Positions 36,423 to 47,905 of a DNA stretch of 64,000 bases are shown piece after piece (position 1 is the stretch's first letter; every line of letters begins with the position of its first letter). The notes under the pieces were generated by a model. That model was not told the origin of the DNA, ran no database searches, and saw only the letters and a program-made list of their open reading frames with translations. The DNA is from Phascolomyces articulosus (taxonomy: Eukaryota; Mucoromycota; Mucoromycetes; Mucorales; Lichtheimiaceae), in the NCBI GenBank assembly GCA_025677815.1, contig JAIXMP010000007.1, positions 1,426,001 to 1,490,000 of the forward strand, in the 5' to 3' direction. The translations under genes were made by a program, and so were the position numbers.

Positions 36423-37919
36423 TTAGAACGACTTATGTAAACTTGAATCAGGCGCACCAGAAGATTGGCTTCCATGGTCATCATCATGAGGAGTAACCAT
36501 GACAAACCGACCGTTACTAGGATTGTTTTCCATTCCAATACCAAATCCACCAGCCTTTTCCTTGTGATCAACGGAGAAGGTAGCATGCATGGTTTCGTTA
36601 GGATTGGATGTGCTATTGACGTGATCCTTGGATTTCTTGCTAGCAGGGTTACTTGTGACCTATTGATAAATATATATAATTGTATTAATATCTCATGATA
36701 AATAAAAGTATACAAAATAAGTTGAAAAAATATATTAATTACCCAGTGAATTGTAATGACATTGACAGTTACATCAATAGTACAACATGTCAAACAGACA
36801 ACACCACGTTCACGACCATTCATGATAGTCAAGACAAGAATGTTGGCAAAGGAAGCGAGTAAACATACAACGGAAGCAACCAAGGTTCGTCGAGCAACTT
36901 CATGAAGACGACCTGATTTCCAATCAGTCGAGACACTCTTTCCTGCCTTTAACAAGGGTCGTACGAAAAGAATGGTCATGTACAAATTGAAGATCTATTA
37001 TGACAATTAAATGTTGTTAGTATGCTGTGTATGAGAAATACCAACTGAAATCCTCCACTATTCTCTCACTTCTGTAACAAACATTAATGGACTTACAAAG
37101 TCATAGACTAATAAAGGGATACTGGCAATGGGTTGCAAACCAATCATACAAGTTCCATCTTCTAAAAGTTCAGCAATATGATAGATAAGCTGTGAAATTA
37201 TAGAGAGAGGGTTAATAATGTTAGATTACAATAGTACTTTATCTATCTATTTAATAAGTGATTCATTATATATATAATATACCATGAGGGAAAAGGTGAT
37301 AACAAATGGTGTCATCAACAATAAATGGAACTTGTAGGATTTTGTCTTCATTCTGGCTTTACGAACAGCGGACACAACCCAAACTTTTTCAACAAGCCTA
37401 AATTTACCAAAAAGGGGCATATATTTAGTAAAACGCCAAAAAAGACTCACGTAGTATTATATCATTTATAGATCTGAGTCGTAGCTAAGAAGGTTTTCTT
37501 TACCAAAAGTAAATTGTAAGTTTTGTACCAGCGTAAAAGACATCACAAGCAAGTTCAGAAAGTAAACACGACATGCTGTTTCCTATAATTGTTTTACAGT
37601 GTCATGTTGATAAGGCGTGATTGTTCTTTTATTTTTTTGTAGTAAAAAAAATATACATACCATTATTTGTGGAAGCAAGAATAATAGCAGTATAAGTAAA
37701 TGCCCATGAATTAATGTAAAGAGCAATAACGAGCCATCGTGAATAAGTCAAATATCTGAAATCAACATTATAAGTCTTGATACCAAACAAAAGACACATT
37801 ACAGTTGTGGAAAGTAACGCGATCAATTGAGAAGATAATTCAGTTGTATCAGGCTGCATAGCCCGAACAAGTTCTTCGGCAATAGTAGCATTATGTAAAG
37901 CGTCGTTGTGTAAATCCAT
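36423..37919 (-). CDS. Multi-pass membrane protein, unknown family
   Basis: Six minus-strand exons (37661-37919, 37504-37582, 37283-37397, 37097-37189, 36743-36994, 36423-36659) give 344 aa. About seven hydrophobic segments are visible: LIALLSTTVMCLLFGI, WLVIALYINSWAFTYTAIIL, YAGTKLTIYFW, LLLMTPFVITFSLM, the region IASIPLLVYDFIFNLYM, LVASVVCLLASFANILVL and VVCLTCCTIDVTVNVITI. The N-terminus has an NAT sequon and would be extracellular. The ~80-residue C-tail is polar (NPASKKSKDHVNSTSNPNET) and probably cytosolic. This topology suggests a receptor-like or sensor protein, but no GPCR signature was identified. Confidence 0.75.
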
Positions 37920-39742
37920 TGTATTTGTATTTTTTTTTTTTTACAATAATAAATTTGAAAAGAAATAAGAAAAAAGAGAAATAAGAATTCTTTTTCCCAG
38001 TCAAGAGAGATATATATTCCTTCACTTTTCTCCTTAAAAAAAATAAAAGTATCATCACCATACAAAATCCCATATGTTTTTGTGATACCATTATTTTTAA
38101 CAGGTCCATAAAACTTTATATCCCTTTGGAGTTCTGTTCATTATTACATTGTTATTAATACCATTATGTTCATGACCCCCTTATTTCCTCTATTTTGCTT
38201 AGTATACTTAAATAGGGCTATATCTCCTTCCTTTTTTTTACTCTGCTCTATGCTTCAGCCACATATATAAACTGGTATTTAGTCTTTATATTTACGTATA
38301 TATATATTCTACATCGCACCTTTCCTATTCTCCCCCTCTCCTTTATTACCATTGTTATTCTAATATGAACTTATTATATTATTGTTATAGATAGTAATCC
38401 ATGATGGGTGTATAAAACAGCAAGTTTTTATGCAGTTGAATGAAATATGATAAATATATAAACAAAGATAAAGACATGAATATATTATATATTATAGTAT
38501 TATCCCCTTTTATTATGTGATTCACGGACTATATACGGGGAAGGGGGGTGGTTTAACTTGGGTCCATGATCAAAAAGTCTAGCGATATTATAATAATACA
38601 GCCAGAGTCATAGTCGTAGTAATAAGTACTAAAGATTAATAACTACCTGTGGGTCGAGGATTATTCTCGTTGTTTTTGAAGTATGGAAATATACTAAAGT
38701 GATAATAGGTAAATCCATGATCTATTTTCCCTGCAATCCGGAAAAAAAAGGGGGGAAAGGGTAAAAAGAAAAGAAAGGAGAAGACAGAGTAAGAGAATAT
38801 ATAAGAAAGTAAAAGGGAGAAGAATAAAAAAAATGCATGTCAATGTTTTAATGTATTTGATTATTTTTTTTTTATGTAAGGTTTTTTCATCCGATATTCG
38901 TTTCCTTTTCCCCTCCTATCATTATTGTGCGCGCCCTCTTCTCTCAAAATTTATATTCAAAGGATTGCCCCAGAGATTCACATCTCCTTGTTTTTTTTTC
39001 CCTTTTTACAATCATCAGTCTTATCTGCATAAGGTTTACCAGTAGGTAAGTGCATGCGTTTCTAGATAAATATACACGAATATATACATACATATTATAT
39101 AGAAGAGGATTGATGGTGAATGACGTTTATACTTTTTTTTCTCTTAATAGGAGGGAAAAAAAGATTTTCACTTTGGGCTAGGAAGGAGAAAAGCGAGGAG
39201 GTTTTAACAGTTTTCTCTTACGATAAGATTTGCTCACTCGTTTATTACATACTGACGCATATGTTATTTTCTAACAATGTTTTATTGGTGTTGTCTTAAA
39301 AGATGTTGCTGTCGTCTAAATATACATATATAAGCAAACTGACGGTGGCCCAAAAAGGTGTTACTAGGAAAACTGGTATGAATGATATATATGCTGCTAA
39401 ACAAAATACAGTTTAATTACTGTAGGGAGAAAGTTGTTTATATTATATGCCATTTTTATTTTATATATCTAACAGTAAGAAAAGCTGTTCCTTGAAAAGC
39501 ACTGATGACATTTGATGTGTTACATTCCAAATGCAGATTTTAGAACTATAATAAAACTTTATGAAAAACTTGTTTACTATTACATTAATGAAGAAACCAC
39601 CTTGCATATGGGACAAGTGGTTCTATTTCTACTATGTAATAATAATACCATATTACATATGAGTATAATAGAGATATACTTTATAGCTCTTTATAATAGT
39701 GTATATAATAGACTATAATAATTCATGACTTTTGTAATAGGA

Positions 39743-39773
<31 letters not shown>

Positions 39774-40843
39774 GAATGACAAGTGAAAAGTAAATAGAAT
39801 TATTTAAGCTTTATAGTACATTATTGTCAAGGAGCTTCAAATATGAAAATGATTATCTGCATTATTATTATCTGTTGTGATTATTGTTGCATAAATCGAT
39901 AAGTATTGTTTCGATGACAACAGTAGTAGCAGCTGCTCACATACGTATAAATTACTCTTTTTCGATCGATCTCTACTAGCTGATATACAAATATTGTATA
40001 TATCTCATAGCAACAAATGACGTAGATATCTATTAATACATAATATACGTACGTACATTTATCCAAGCATGTTTTTGCTAGACGAGCACATGTCTTGTAT
40101 ATATAATTTTATTGCTCGGTCTGTGTGAAGTTTGCCACAGACTGGGCCATTGTATATATAGTATAGGAGGTTTAGCACTAGGTAGTACTAGTATCTCTAT
40201 TTTCTAATCCTCATCTTTATTAAAAAAAAACAATGTAAATATTCTTTTCTATTACTCAGTCTGAAATAAGAAGTTCTCGAAAACGATATATCATATAAAT
40301 ATGCCTAAAACAATACCTGTGCGCATAAACGCCTTTTTTTGTCCGTATGTAATCTTTTGTAGATCCATATATTGAAGGGTCATTATGCAGAAGCCATTAT
40401 TCATCCTTTTGTTTGTTAGGATCTAATATGGATGAAGTTGAGACTTTCTGTCTCTTCTTTAAAAACCAGTCCGGACATATAGAGGGTAAAAGGATATTTG
40501 ATAGACAATAAAGTTTTGTTTTATATCATAGCACTATATACTAAGCACTAGTACATCGTATTTTTTTATAATAAAAGTTATATATTATACATATACCCAT
40601 TACCACTATAACATATCCCCATTCTCCTCCTGTTAATTGATCTGCATAACTTATTTCTATAACCAGTATATACTATTTTCACTTCAAATTGATTTTATAT
40701 AAAAAAAGGAAATACTACTACATATACAAATATAAAGAGATAATCACAACAAATATTTTTAAAAATGGTAATGCGTCGTATCACCAATGCTATCAAAGAA
40801 AGAGGCACGAACAAATGATTATTGATTGCTATCGAAACACACT
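37920..40843. other. Gene-poor intergenic region
   Basis: 2.9 kb of strongly AT-rich DNA with TA runs (for example 39743-39767) and T-tracts. Small ORFs are present, but none looks like a gene. The first few hundred bases should be the promoter of the membrane protein gene. Confidence 0.4.
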
Positions 40844-42559
40844 TCAATTATCAACAAGACAATTCCAGTTCACTGGTTCACGAGCATTATTCAATAAATA
40901 TTCATTTGCTTTCTTGAAATGACCACACGTAAGGAATCCTCCTATTAAAATAAATATATATATTTAGTCAAACTTTAAAAGGAAGGAGTTTATTTGTTGT
41001 AAACTTACGGTAGGCAGAAAGGGGTGATGGATGAACAGACTTTAACACCAAATGTTTCTATGGATTATTTATATTATCAGCATATCAGTATATTATATAA
41101 GATATACGCTACAAAAAACGTCATTTCATCCTCTCCCTATTTGCCTTACAGATTTATTGATTTTTGCTCCTTTTGCCTGAGCGTGTGAACCCCAAAGCAT
41201 GAATACAACATGAGCTTTCTTTTCATTGATATGCTTGATGGCAGCATCTATTTTCAAAAAAAAAAAAAAAAGATGAATGATTTTTCGTTATCTTTTCCAC
41301 GTTTTCTTTCTCATTCTTTTCTTTTAGGGGGTTATCAGGAAAATGAAATGAAAGAAGGGAAAAAAGAGCAATGATGATTACTTACCAGTGAGGTTTTCCC
41401 ATCCTTTACCAGAATGAGAACCAGCATCTCCTGCTCTGACAGTTAATGATGTGTTCAGCATCAATACACCTTGCTTAGCCCATTCCTCAAGGTTTCTATT
41501 TTGACATGTATCATTTTTAGTTTAGAAAAAAACTGTAAAAATAATGGTAATAGTAAAAATAATATATAGGGCAAAATTCTTTACCCGTGTTTTGGTATAT
41601 TAAAGTCATCGTAATCATTTTTTAAAGCTTTATAGATATTTTCAAGAGAAGGTGGGACACGAACGCCCTTTGCCACAGAGAAACACAATCCGTGGGCTTG
41701 ATTCACGCCATGGTATGGATCTAATCAAACGGCCGCAAAAGCTGTTAATTTTTGAAATATTTCTAGATATAATGTGCCTACATACCTTGACCAATAATAA
41801 CAACTTTTACTTCTGAAGGTCGTGTCAAATGTGTCCAGCTGTATATTTTGGGTGCTATTGTATATCCACAACAACGATTAATACGGGCTCTTTTGTAATC
41901 TCTTGAAATAAAAGAATATGTTTTTTACCTGGTGGATAGATTGTTTTCTCTGCCAATTCTTTCTTTAAGAATTTCTTCAACTAAGATAATAAAGCACAGA
42001 CAAAACATGAGAATACGCAGCACACTCTTCCCCTTTCATAAATAGAGAGAGGGATATATACCTGAATAAAATAAGGCTTGGTCAATTCAGGTTTTAAAAC
42101 TTTAGCCCAATCATAATGCATGGTTGTAAGTTCCAAATCCAAAGTAGCTTTCATTTCATCGCTCAAATCAGAAAATAAATCTTTGGTATCTCTCTTTTCG
42201 TTTGATACTGATGCCACTTGAAGTGAATCGACAGTAGACGTGCTGTTTTTTGTTGTGTCATTTTTATCTGTTGCTGGTGGTGCAACCTTTTTAAACATGG
42301 AGAGTAAAGAGACTTGTCGTACATTAGCTTTCTTCGATGCACTACCCCCTTTATCGCTATCGTTACTTAATGGTCGTTTGTTGTTAGCGTTTTGCATTTT
42401 TATTATCGTAATGGGGGAATATAACTTATTTGTAAAGAAGGAAGCTGGTCGTGTCAAAAAAATGATTGCAGTCCGCAGGCACCGCGTTTTGCGCGTATCA
42501 AATTTTAGGACTGCTACTGACCTATGATCTGTGAAAGGCAACAATCTTCGTGATACCAT
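40844..42559 (-). CDS. UNG1: Uracil-DNA glycosylase, family 1 (UNG)
   Basis: Excises uracil from DNA to begin base-excision repair. Eight minus-strand exons (42062-42559, 41929-41980, 41786-41854, 41585-41720, 41386-41495, 41150-41247, 41009-41057, 40844-40941) give 369 aa. The catalytic water-activating motif is [18 protein letters not shown], with the Asp at an exon border. The uracil pocket is [13 protein letters not shown] and the DNA-intercalation loop [11 protein letters not shown]. The C-terminus [20 protein letters not shown] is typical. Exon 3 must start at 41854, giving IYPPAPKIYSW; an earlier AG would insert 23 residues. Two in-frame ATGs (42559 and 42397) suggest mitochondrial and nuclear forms. 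QVSLLSMF just after the second ATG resembles the PCNA-binding motif of nuclear UNG2. Confidence 0.95.
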
Positions 42560-42735
42560 TTCCTTTTCAATAAACTGTTGGATGGTTTTTTCTTTTATTT
42601 ACAAGAATCGAGAAAATTCATGAAAATTTATTCCGAGGCAAAAATAAATATCAAAATATTACATATCCACAAGTATTGTACTAGAAGCTATATTAGCAAT
42701 AGTTGAGGAAATGACCCCATAATATTATTATATTA

Positions 42736-43436
42736 CTATAGACTGCTTGTGTTACGCTCTTCTATAGGCTGAAGTCGAATAAGATAAAAGAAGTAGTCTC
42801 CTGTTTTTGGTTTGGTTTTCATTAATCCAATAACTGTATCATTGTTCACATAATGAAAAAAATCGGTAATAGGGACACTGTTATAGACCATTGCTGTAGT
42901 CTCGATATCTTGATAAAGAACTCTTTTCAACTGAAATTAAATGATATATAATAGTTAATAATAACAAATATTCAACCTTGTATTGTATTATTACCTATAA
43001 ATCTAAATTTACCTTTGCAGCCCCAACACCTCTGTATGGTTTACGTTCCCCTGTTTTGGTATATATCATGATAGGCTCAACATCATCCATTGAATAAAAC
43101 CTTTTCCCAGCCCAATCTACTACTGTCTTTAACAATATATTGATAAATCCTTCATATACGGTTCCTGTTTTTATTGTCCCGCCTTTCCATTCGTACCCAA
43201 CCAACTGATCAGGCTCAACTGGTTTGAGCTCATTAAAAGTTTGTTCGACTTGACCAGGATCTATTTTTTCTCCTTTATCACTACGCTCGATAAATTCTAA
43301 AAATTGCTCTTCTCTGATTATTCATAAAAATATAGTAGTATTATTACATAATGTGTGAGTATGAAAAATATAAAGTAAAAGAATAAAACAGCTGGTTTAA
43401 TAAAATATAGTAATATAGTATAACATACGGCGTCAT
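42736..43436 (-). CDS. GXWXG / DUF4334 domain protein
   Basis: Minus-strand exons 43429-43436 (8 nt), 43013-43313 and 42736-42930 give 167 aa. The N-terminal GXWXG-type domain reads LVGYEWKGGTIKTGTVYEGF with WAGKRFYSMDDVEPIM. The C-terminal DUF4334 part reads TAMVYNSVPITDFFHYV and NDTVIGLMKTKPKTGDYFFY. These are the two adjacent Pfam-type domains normally found together in bacterial and fungal proteins of about 170-190 aa; their biochemical role is not established. The 8 nt first coding exon is unusual but gives the correct frame. A decayed second copy lies 1.1 kb upstream. Confidence 0.8.
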
Positions 43437-44544
43437 TTTCTTTCGTTTTTTACTAATGAAAAAGAACAACGGATATAATTATTTGAAATAAATATCACAT
43501 AAAATATATTCATACCTTTTTCACTATGCATCAACTGCTCTCATATATGCACTACAGCATCCCTATAAACAAAAGAGTAAAAAAAGGAACAGTTGTAGAA
43601 CGGAAATATTGACTGATCACATGCACTTATACGACCCTTAAAAACAAACAAACCTTTACTTCTTTATATCCACATGTTACGTACTGGCAAATACATTTAT
43701 ATCCTTTAAGGTTATCTATAAAGTAATATATTCTTCAAATACAAAAATAAGATAACAATCCTTTTTGTTTTATGGTTGAAATATCATTAGCTACTTTTGT
43801 AATTAAGAAGGGATGTAGAAGAACCCACATGCGCTGCTGCAGGTAAATGCATCATTGTAAATACAACCAACTTTCGAACAAAACACTGAGGAGCATATTA
43901 TTAAAACAAGTGTTCTCTTCTTCTCTAAACAATTATTATATATTTCATATTACGGCGGCAGATTTATTGTATTTTGGCATTACACATTCTATTATATGGC
44001 CGCTATGAAAGATTGTTGCTTATTGATTAGTATAACACCAGTAATAAGCTTGTTATATAATATATTATAGGAAAGAAGTTATTATATGTGGATACATGTG
44101 TGCTCTCTGAAACCGATCATGCATAATATAATTTAGTCTTACCAGAGGTTTGTGATTACTATGATCAGCCAACAACGCATTATTAGTATATACGGTGCGA
44201 TGATGATAGAATATATGTTCTCATCACATTGTTTTGTAATTTTATCAGTTTTTAGATAGGATGCAGATCAAATACTTATAGAATATATATAATATAAATG
44301 TTATGGATAGTAAGAAGGTTAAGCAAAACGCACTAGGTACGTAGGATTATTATAAAGATATAAAATAAAATAACATTATTACTTATAGAATTGATAAGGT
44401 AACTTGAGCATGTGTAAACGTAAATACAAAAATCAACAGAAGACATATCATTGTGATGAAAAGTAAAAACAATTAAAATGGCTACTGCAATAAAAAGAAG
44501 TACTATAATAACGAATTTGATAGTATAGGGTTAGGGTCACAACT
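43437..44544. other. Intergenic region upstream of the DUF4334 gene
   Basis: 1.1 kb of AT-rich DNA between the intact gene and its decayed copy. No gene recognised. Confidence 0.4.
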
Positions 44545-44890
44545 TCCAGGAGTGTTTATCCCTGTAAGATAGAATAACAATCACCAGAACAGGAATTATC
44601 AGTCATTCTACTATTTGTTTCCATAAATCCAAAGACTGTGACATTATTCACATAACAGAAATAATCAATACGTAATCGATGTATAGTTATAAATTACTAT
44701 ATTAATTACAACACGAAATAAAATACTCTGAAGCTGTTGTATATAAAAACAAAAGCTTGCAATTAGTACAGAAAAATTATATAATAGGCTTGACAATAAT
44801 AGATGACCTGATACCAATGATAAAATATATAATATACACTTATTTACCCGAATTGGCCCAATGGCATTAAAAGTTTTCATAACTACAATA

Positions 44891-45466
44891 CCCGCTCGCT
44901 AAACCGGTATTCGTTAAACCGGTATCCAGTAGACTGGTCCAAATATTTACTGGTGCTATAATATATATATATATATATTATTTTTAAGTATTTTTATGTA
45001 GTTAGCAAGTATTCTACATAACTCTGGAAGTGCAGGTTTCGAAGCTTTTTAGAATCAAGATTGTGCTCTGTCCTGCCATAAGTTCATTTTTTTTTCTTCA
45101 ATATGTCGCTGATAGTCTGCTGACGAGGAACCTTCTCCAATTTGAGCTCGTCTTTGGCCCATTTGGCAAGTTCGGATTGAGTAATCTTTGGCTCTTTTTC
45201 TTTCTTAATACAAATAGCAAGCTTTTAACGTATTGTCAATGCACTTTTTTTGCCCATATCGACGAAAATAAAAGATAATGAAATAAAATAAGAATATCAT
45301 TATTTACAATAAGTATTTTCGATTCTTTTATATTATGCAACCTAGTTCAATCTTCCAGCATATACTGTCAACAGGGTTTCAAAAGTTAATCGGTATTCAC
45401 TAAACCGGTATTTCGCTAAACCGGTACAGTTCCTCACATATTTTGGGTACCGGTTTAGCGAGCGGG
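44891..45466. mobile_element. Pogo/Tigger-type DNA transposon remnant (TIR, TA target site)
   Basis: Inverted termini CCCGCTCGCTAAACCGGTA (44891) and its complement (ending 45466) are flanked on both sides by TA. Repeats of TAAACCGGTAT near both ends look like subterminal binding sites. The total is 576 bp, so it is non-autonomous. A fragment of a CENP-B/pogo N-terminal helix-turn-helix lies inside on the minus strand. TIR, TA duplication and this domain together fit the Tc1/mariner-pogo superfamily. Confidence 0.85.
45084..45257 (-). pseudogene. Pogo-type transposase N-terminal DNA-binding fragment
   Basis: Reads from ATG 45257: MGKKSALTIR, one in-frame TAA, then KLAICIKKEKEPKITQSELA and KWAKDELKLEKVPRQQTISD. 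This is the CENP-B-N/psq helix-turn-helix pattern (tqseLakWak...kvpsqsTIsdIL). It ends at a TGA after 57 codons; the DDE catalytic domain is absent. A dead fragment inside the short TIR element. Confidence 0.8.
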
Positions 45467-45775
45467 TACTGTGCTATCTTATTTTGTATAACAAGACACT
45501 CGACATGATTAAGAGACTGGAACTCTCTTCCTACCCAGTTTATTGTTTTTTCGGGCACTTTCTCATTTTTCTATGAAATGGTATTTTTTTTTTGGTCCTG
45601 GTAAAGCCACTCCTCTATTCTCTCAACAGCGGGTTTTCTCCAGTAGTAACTGATATGAGTTTATTAAAAGTCTCTTTGACTTCATTTAAATCAACCAATC
45701 CTTGTTCGCTAATTTTAATAAAGTCAGTAAACTACTGTCCCTCACTTTTATATAGAATAAAGACCTAAAGCTAGT

Positions 45776-46524
45776 CAGATATTGAAGAAAGCTACAAGAT
45801 GTTTTATTATCTTCAAGCACAAAATATGAATATTATATGTGAAACGTACGGTGTTATCATGTTTACTTCGTTATACGCTTACAAGGCCATATCAGTATAT
45901 AAGAATGATACATAGGTCGTGGTATATACTTGTTTTTTGTATACTTGCTTGTGATAACTGCAATAGTTACTAACATGGCAGAACAATACCACAACAGTTT
46001 TTAATTAAATCTTAGTGAGACTGTCGATCACTAACTTAGCAGTGAATATATTTTGGTCTATATAAAAATAAAACAGTTAAAAATCATAGCAAGTAAACAA
46101 CTTATCAATATTGTACATAAAAAGCTGTCGGTGCTACTTCAAAACTAAATATACAATCATTTCTATACATCAACAACTTTTTTTAAATAAGGAAGGAAAC
46201 CAGACTCATCACAGACTAAAAAAATGGTCTATGCAACAGCATTATGTAGGTATCAAGATCTATCCTGCATCATTTTTTATCAATATTACTTACAATAATT
46301 CAGTACCTGGCTGCGGCTGTCGTTGTAAATGCCCCATGCCATCGAACATACTTTAAAGAATCTAAATCTTTAATAGTGATCTTTAATAGTGATCTTTAAT
46401 AGTGAAATATATATCATATTTTCGATACACCCATTCCTTCTTTTTTTTGTTTACTAAAATGCCATAGAGTGTTTGCTTTTCATATACTCCAAAAAAATAA
46501 AAGAATTTTATTTTAGGTATATTT
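45776..46524. other. Intergenic region with a small tandem repeat
   Basis: No gene recognised. A three-copy tandem repeat lies at 46366-46404, just downstream of the MDR gene's 3' end. Confidence 0.4.
46366..46404. repeat. 13 bp tandem repeat, three exact copies
   Basis: Unit ATCTTTAATAGTG repeated three times without mismatch. Confidence 0.9.
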
Positions 46525-47905
46525 TTACAAATCAGCGACCTTAACGATTTGTTTTCCAAGATTCTTTCCTTGTAAAACATCAATCAAAGCCTCAGGTGCC
46601 TTTTCAATTCCATCTGCCACACTTTCCTTATAGTTAATTTCTCCCGCTAGTAGCCACTGAGTTATATTTTTTCGAAATTCATCTTCCATATCGGCGTGGT
46701 CACTGACAATATAACCTGTCAATTGTACCCGTCTCTTGATAAGCTCCATCAAATTATGTGGCGTTTCAGGATTTTCGCTGTATTGAGAAATCATGCCGCA
46801 TGCAACAATTCTATTGTTTTATGAATATTGTTCATCAGTAACAATATCATTAATACATTCCTCTCCAAGAAAATGTTTATGTCAGCATAGATATGATCTC
46901 TTCGTCTTCTTTGAAATAACAAATGCTATGCATTACCTGGAAAAGTGGTTGCAATGTGCAATTGCCGCTTCAAGGGTTTTACCACCCACGTTATCAAAAT
47001 AAACATCAATTCCTTTAGGACATTGTTTATCAAGATTTGTGCTGATATCATCCGTCTTGTAATTGAATGCGTCGTCAAATCCAATTTCTTTGAGATAGGT
47101 CATTTTTTTATCGGATCCCGCTGATCCTACAACATACATTCCAAACCGTTTTCCCAGTTGACCTGCAAGCTGTCCAACAGAAGAAGCTGCGGCTGAAACG
47201 TATAGTGTTTCATCTTTTTTTGGGTGTCCAAACTTCATCATTCTAATAATTATTATAATAGTTAGTTGATGGTATTTCAGTCATCCTCTTTCACCTCTTA
47301 ATCACATTTCCGCCAATTCACCATCTTTCATATTATAATAAAACACACGTCCAAAAAAATATGACTGTTACATACCCTACGTAAGCAGTAAATCCTGGCA
47401 TACCTAATATTCCTAAAGAATAACTTGGCGGAAGCCCAGTTTCCTTCGACTCATTGCGTATCTTGTAATCTTTTGCTTCATTTCCATCCACCAAAGAGTA
47501 TTGTTCAAATCTTCCTCCAGAAGAATAAACAAGATCACCTTCTTTGAATAGAGGATTACTAGACTTGACAACACTACTCATGGTACCGCAAAGCAAAGGT
47601 TTTCCAATCTCGAAAGCAGACACGTAGGAGGGTATACTTGGATCACGCATACGTCCACGCATATAAGAATCGATGGATAATGCAAGTTGTTTTGTCATAA
47701 ATTGTCCATCCGATAAGGGTGCGTCAAGGTCAAATTCAGATTCATGAATGACCATATGTTCACCAGCAACAGGAACATAATTGGTTGGGATTTTATTAAA
47801 TATAACTTGAGTATTTTTGACCATGGTTCGTGTTTTAAATCTTATGGAGGGTGATGTGGAAAGAAAACGCGAAAGAGCAGTAATTCTTCTCACTGACCCA
47901 ACCAT
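46525..47905 (-). CDS. MDR-type NADPH-dependent oxidoreductase (alkenal/15-oxoprostaglandin reductase family)
   Basis: Zinc-free medium-chain reductase that reduces C=C bonds of enals and enones. Minus-strand exons 47376-47905, 46937-47242 and 46525-46810 give 373 aa. Family landmarks are SIDSYMRGRM, LGILGMPGFTAYVG, the cofactor-binding stretch VSAAASSVGQLAGQLGK, FDDAFNYK, DVYFDNVGGKTLEAAIAHC, and IVACGMISQY in the C-terminal catalytic half. The first 27 residues (VRRITALSRFLSTSPSIRFK) are basic, hydroxylated and free of acids, as in mitochondrial presequences. A second ATG at 47824 would give a cytosolic form of normal length. The exact substrate cannot be read from sequence. Confidence 0.9.

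Larger units (their letters stand above)
44545..45775 (-). pseudogene. Decayed tandem copy of the DUF4334 gene, split by a transposon
   Basis: The minus-strand segment about 45560-45770 parallels the start of the DUF4334 gene exon 2: an EFIERS-like start, then a TFNEL-like TFNKL, with stops. The segment about 44545-44760 parallels exon 3, including the conserved run TTATGTGAATAATGTCACAG (intact copy TTATGTGAACAATGATACAG). Stops and indels show it is dead. The two halves are separated by the 576 bp TIR element at 44891-45466. Confidence 0.6.

Noticed and set aside
40689..40922. Plus-strand 77-codon ORF that looks like a small mitochondrial protein
   Set aside because: It lies antisense to the last UNG exon ([12 protein letters not shown]...), which explains its coding-like composition.
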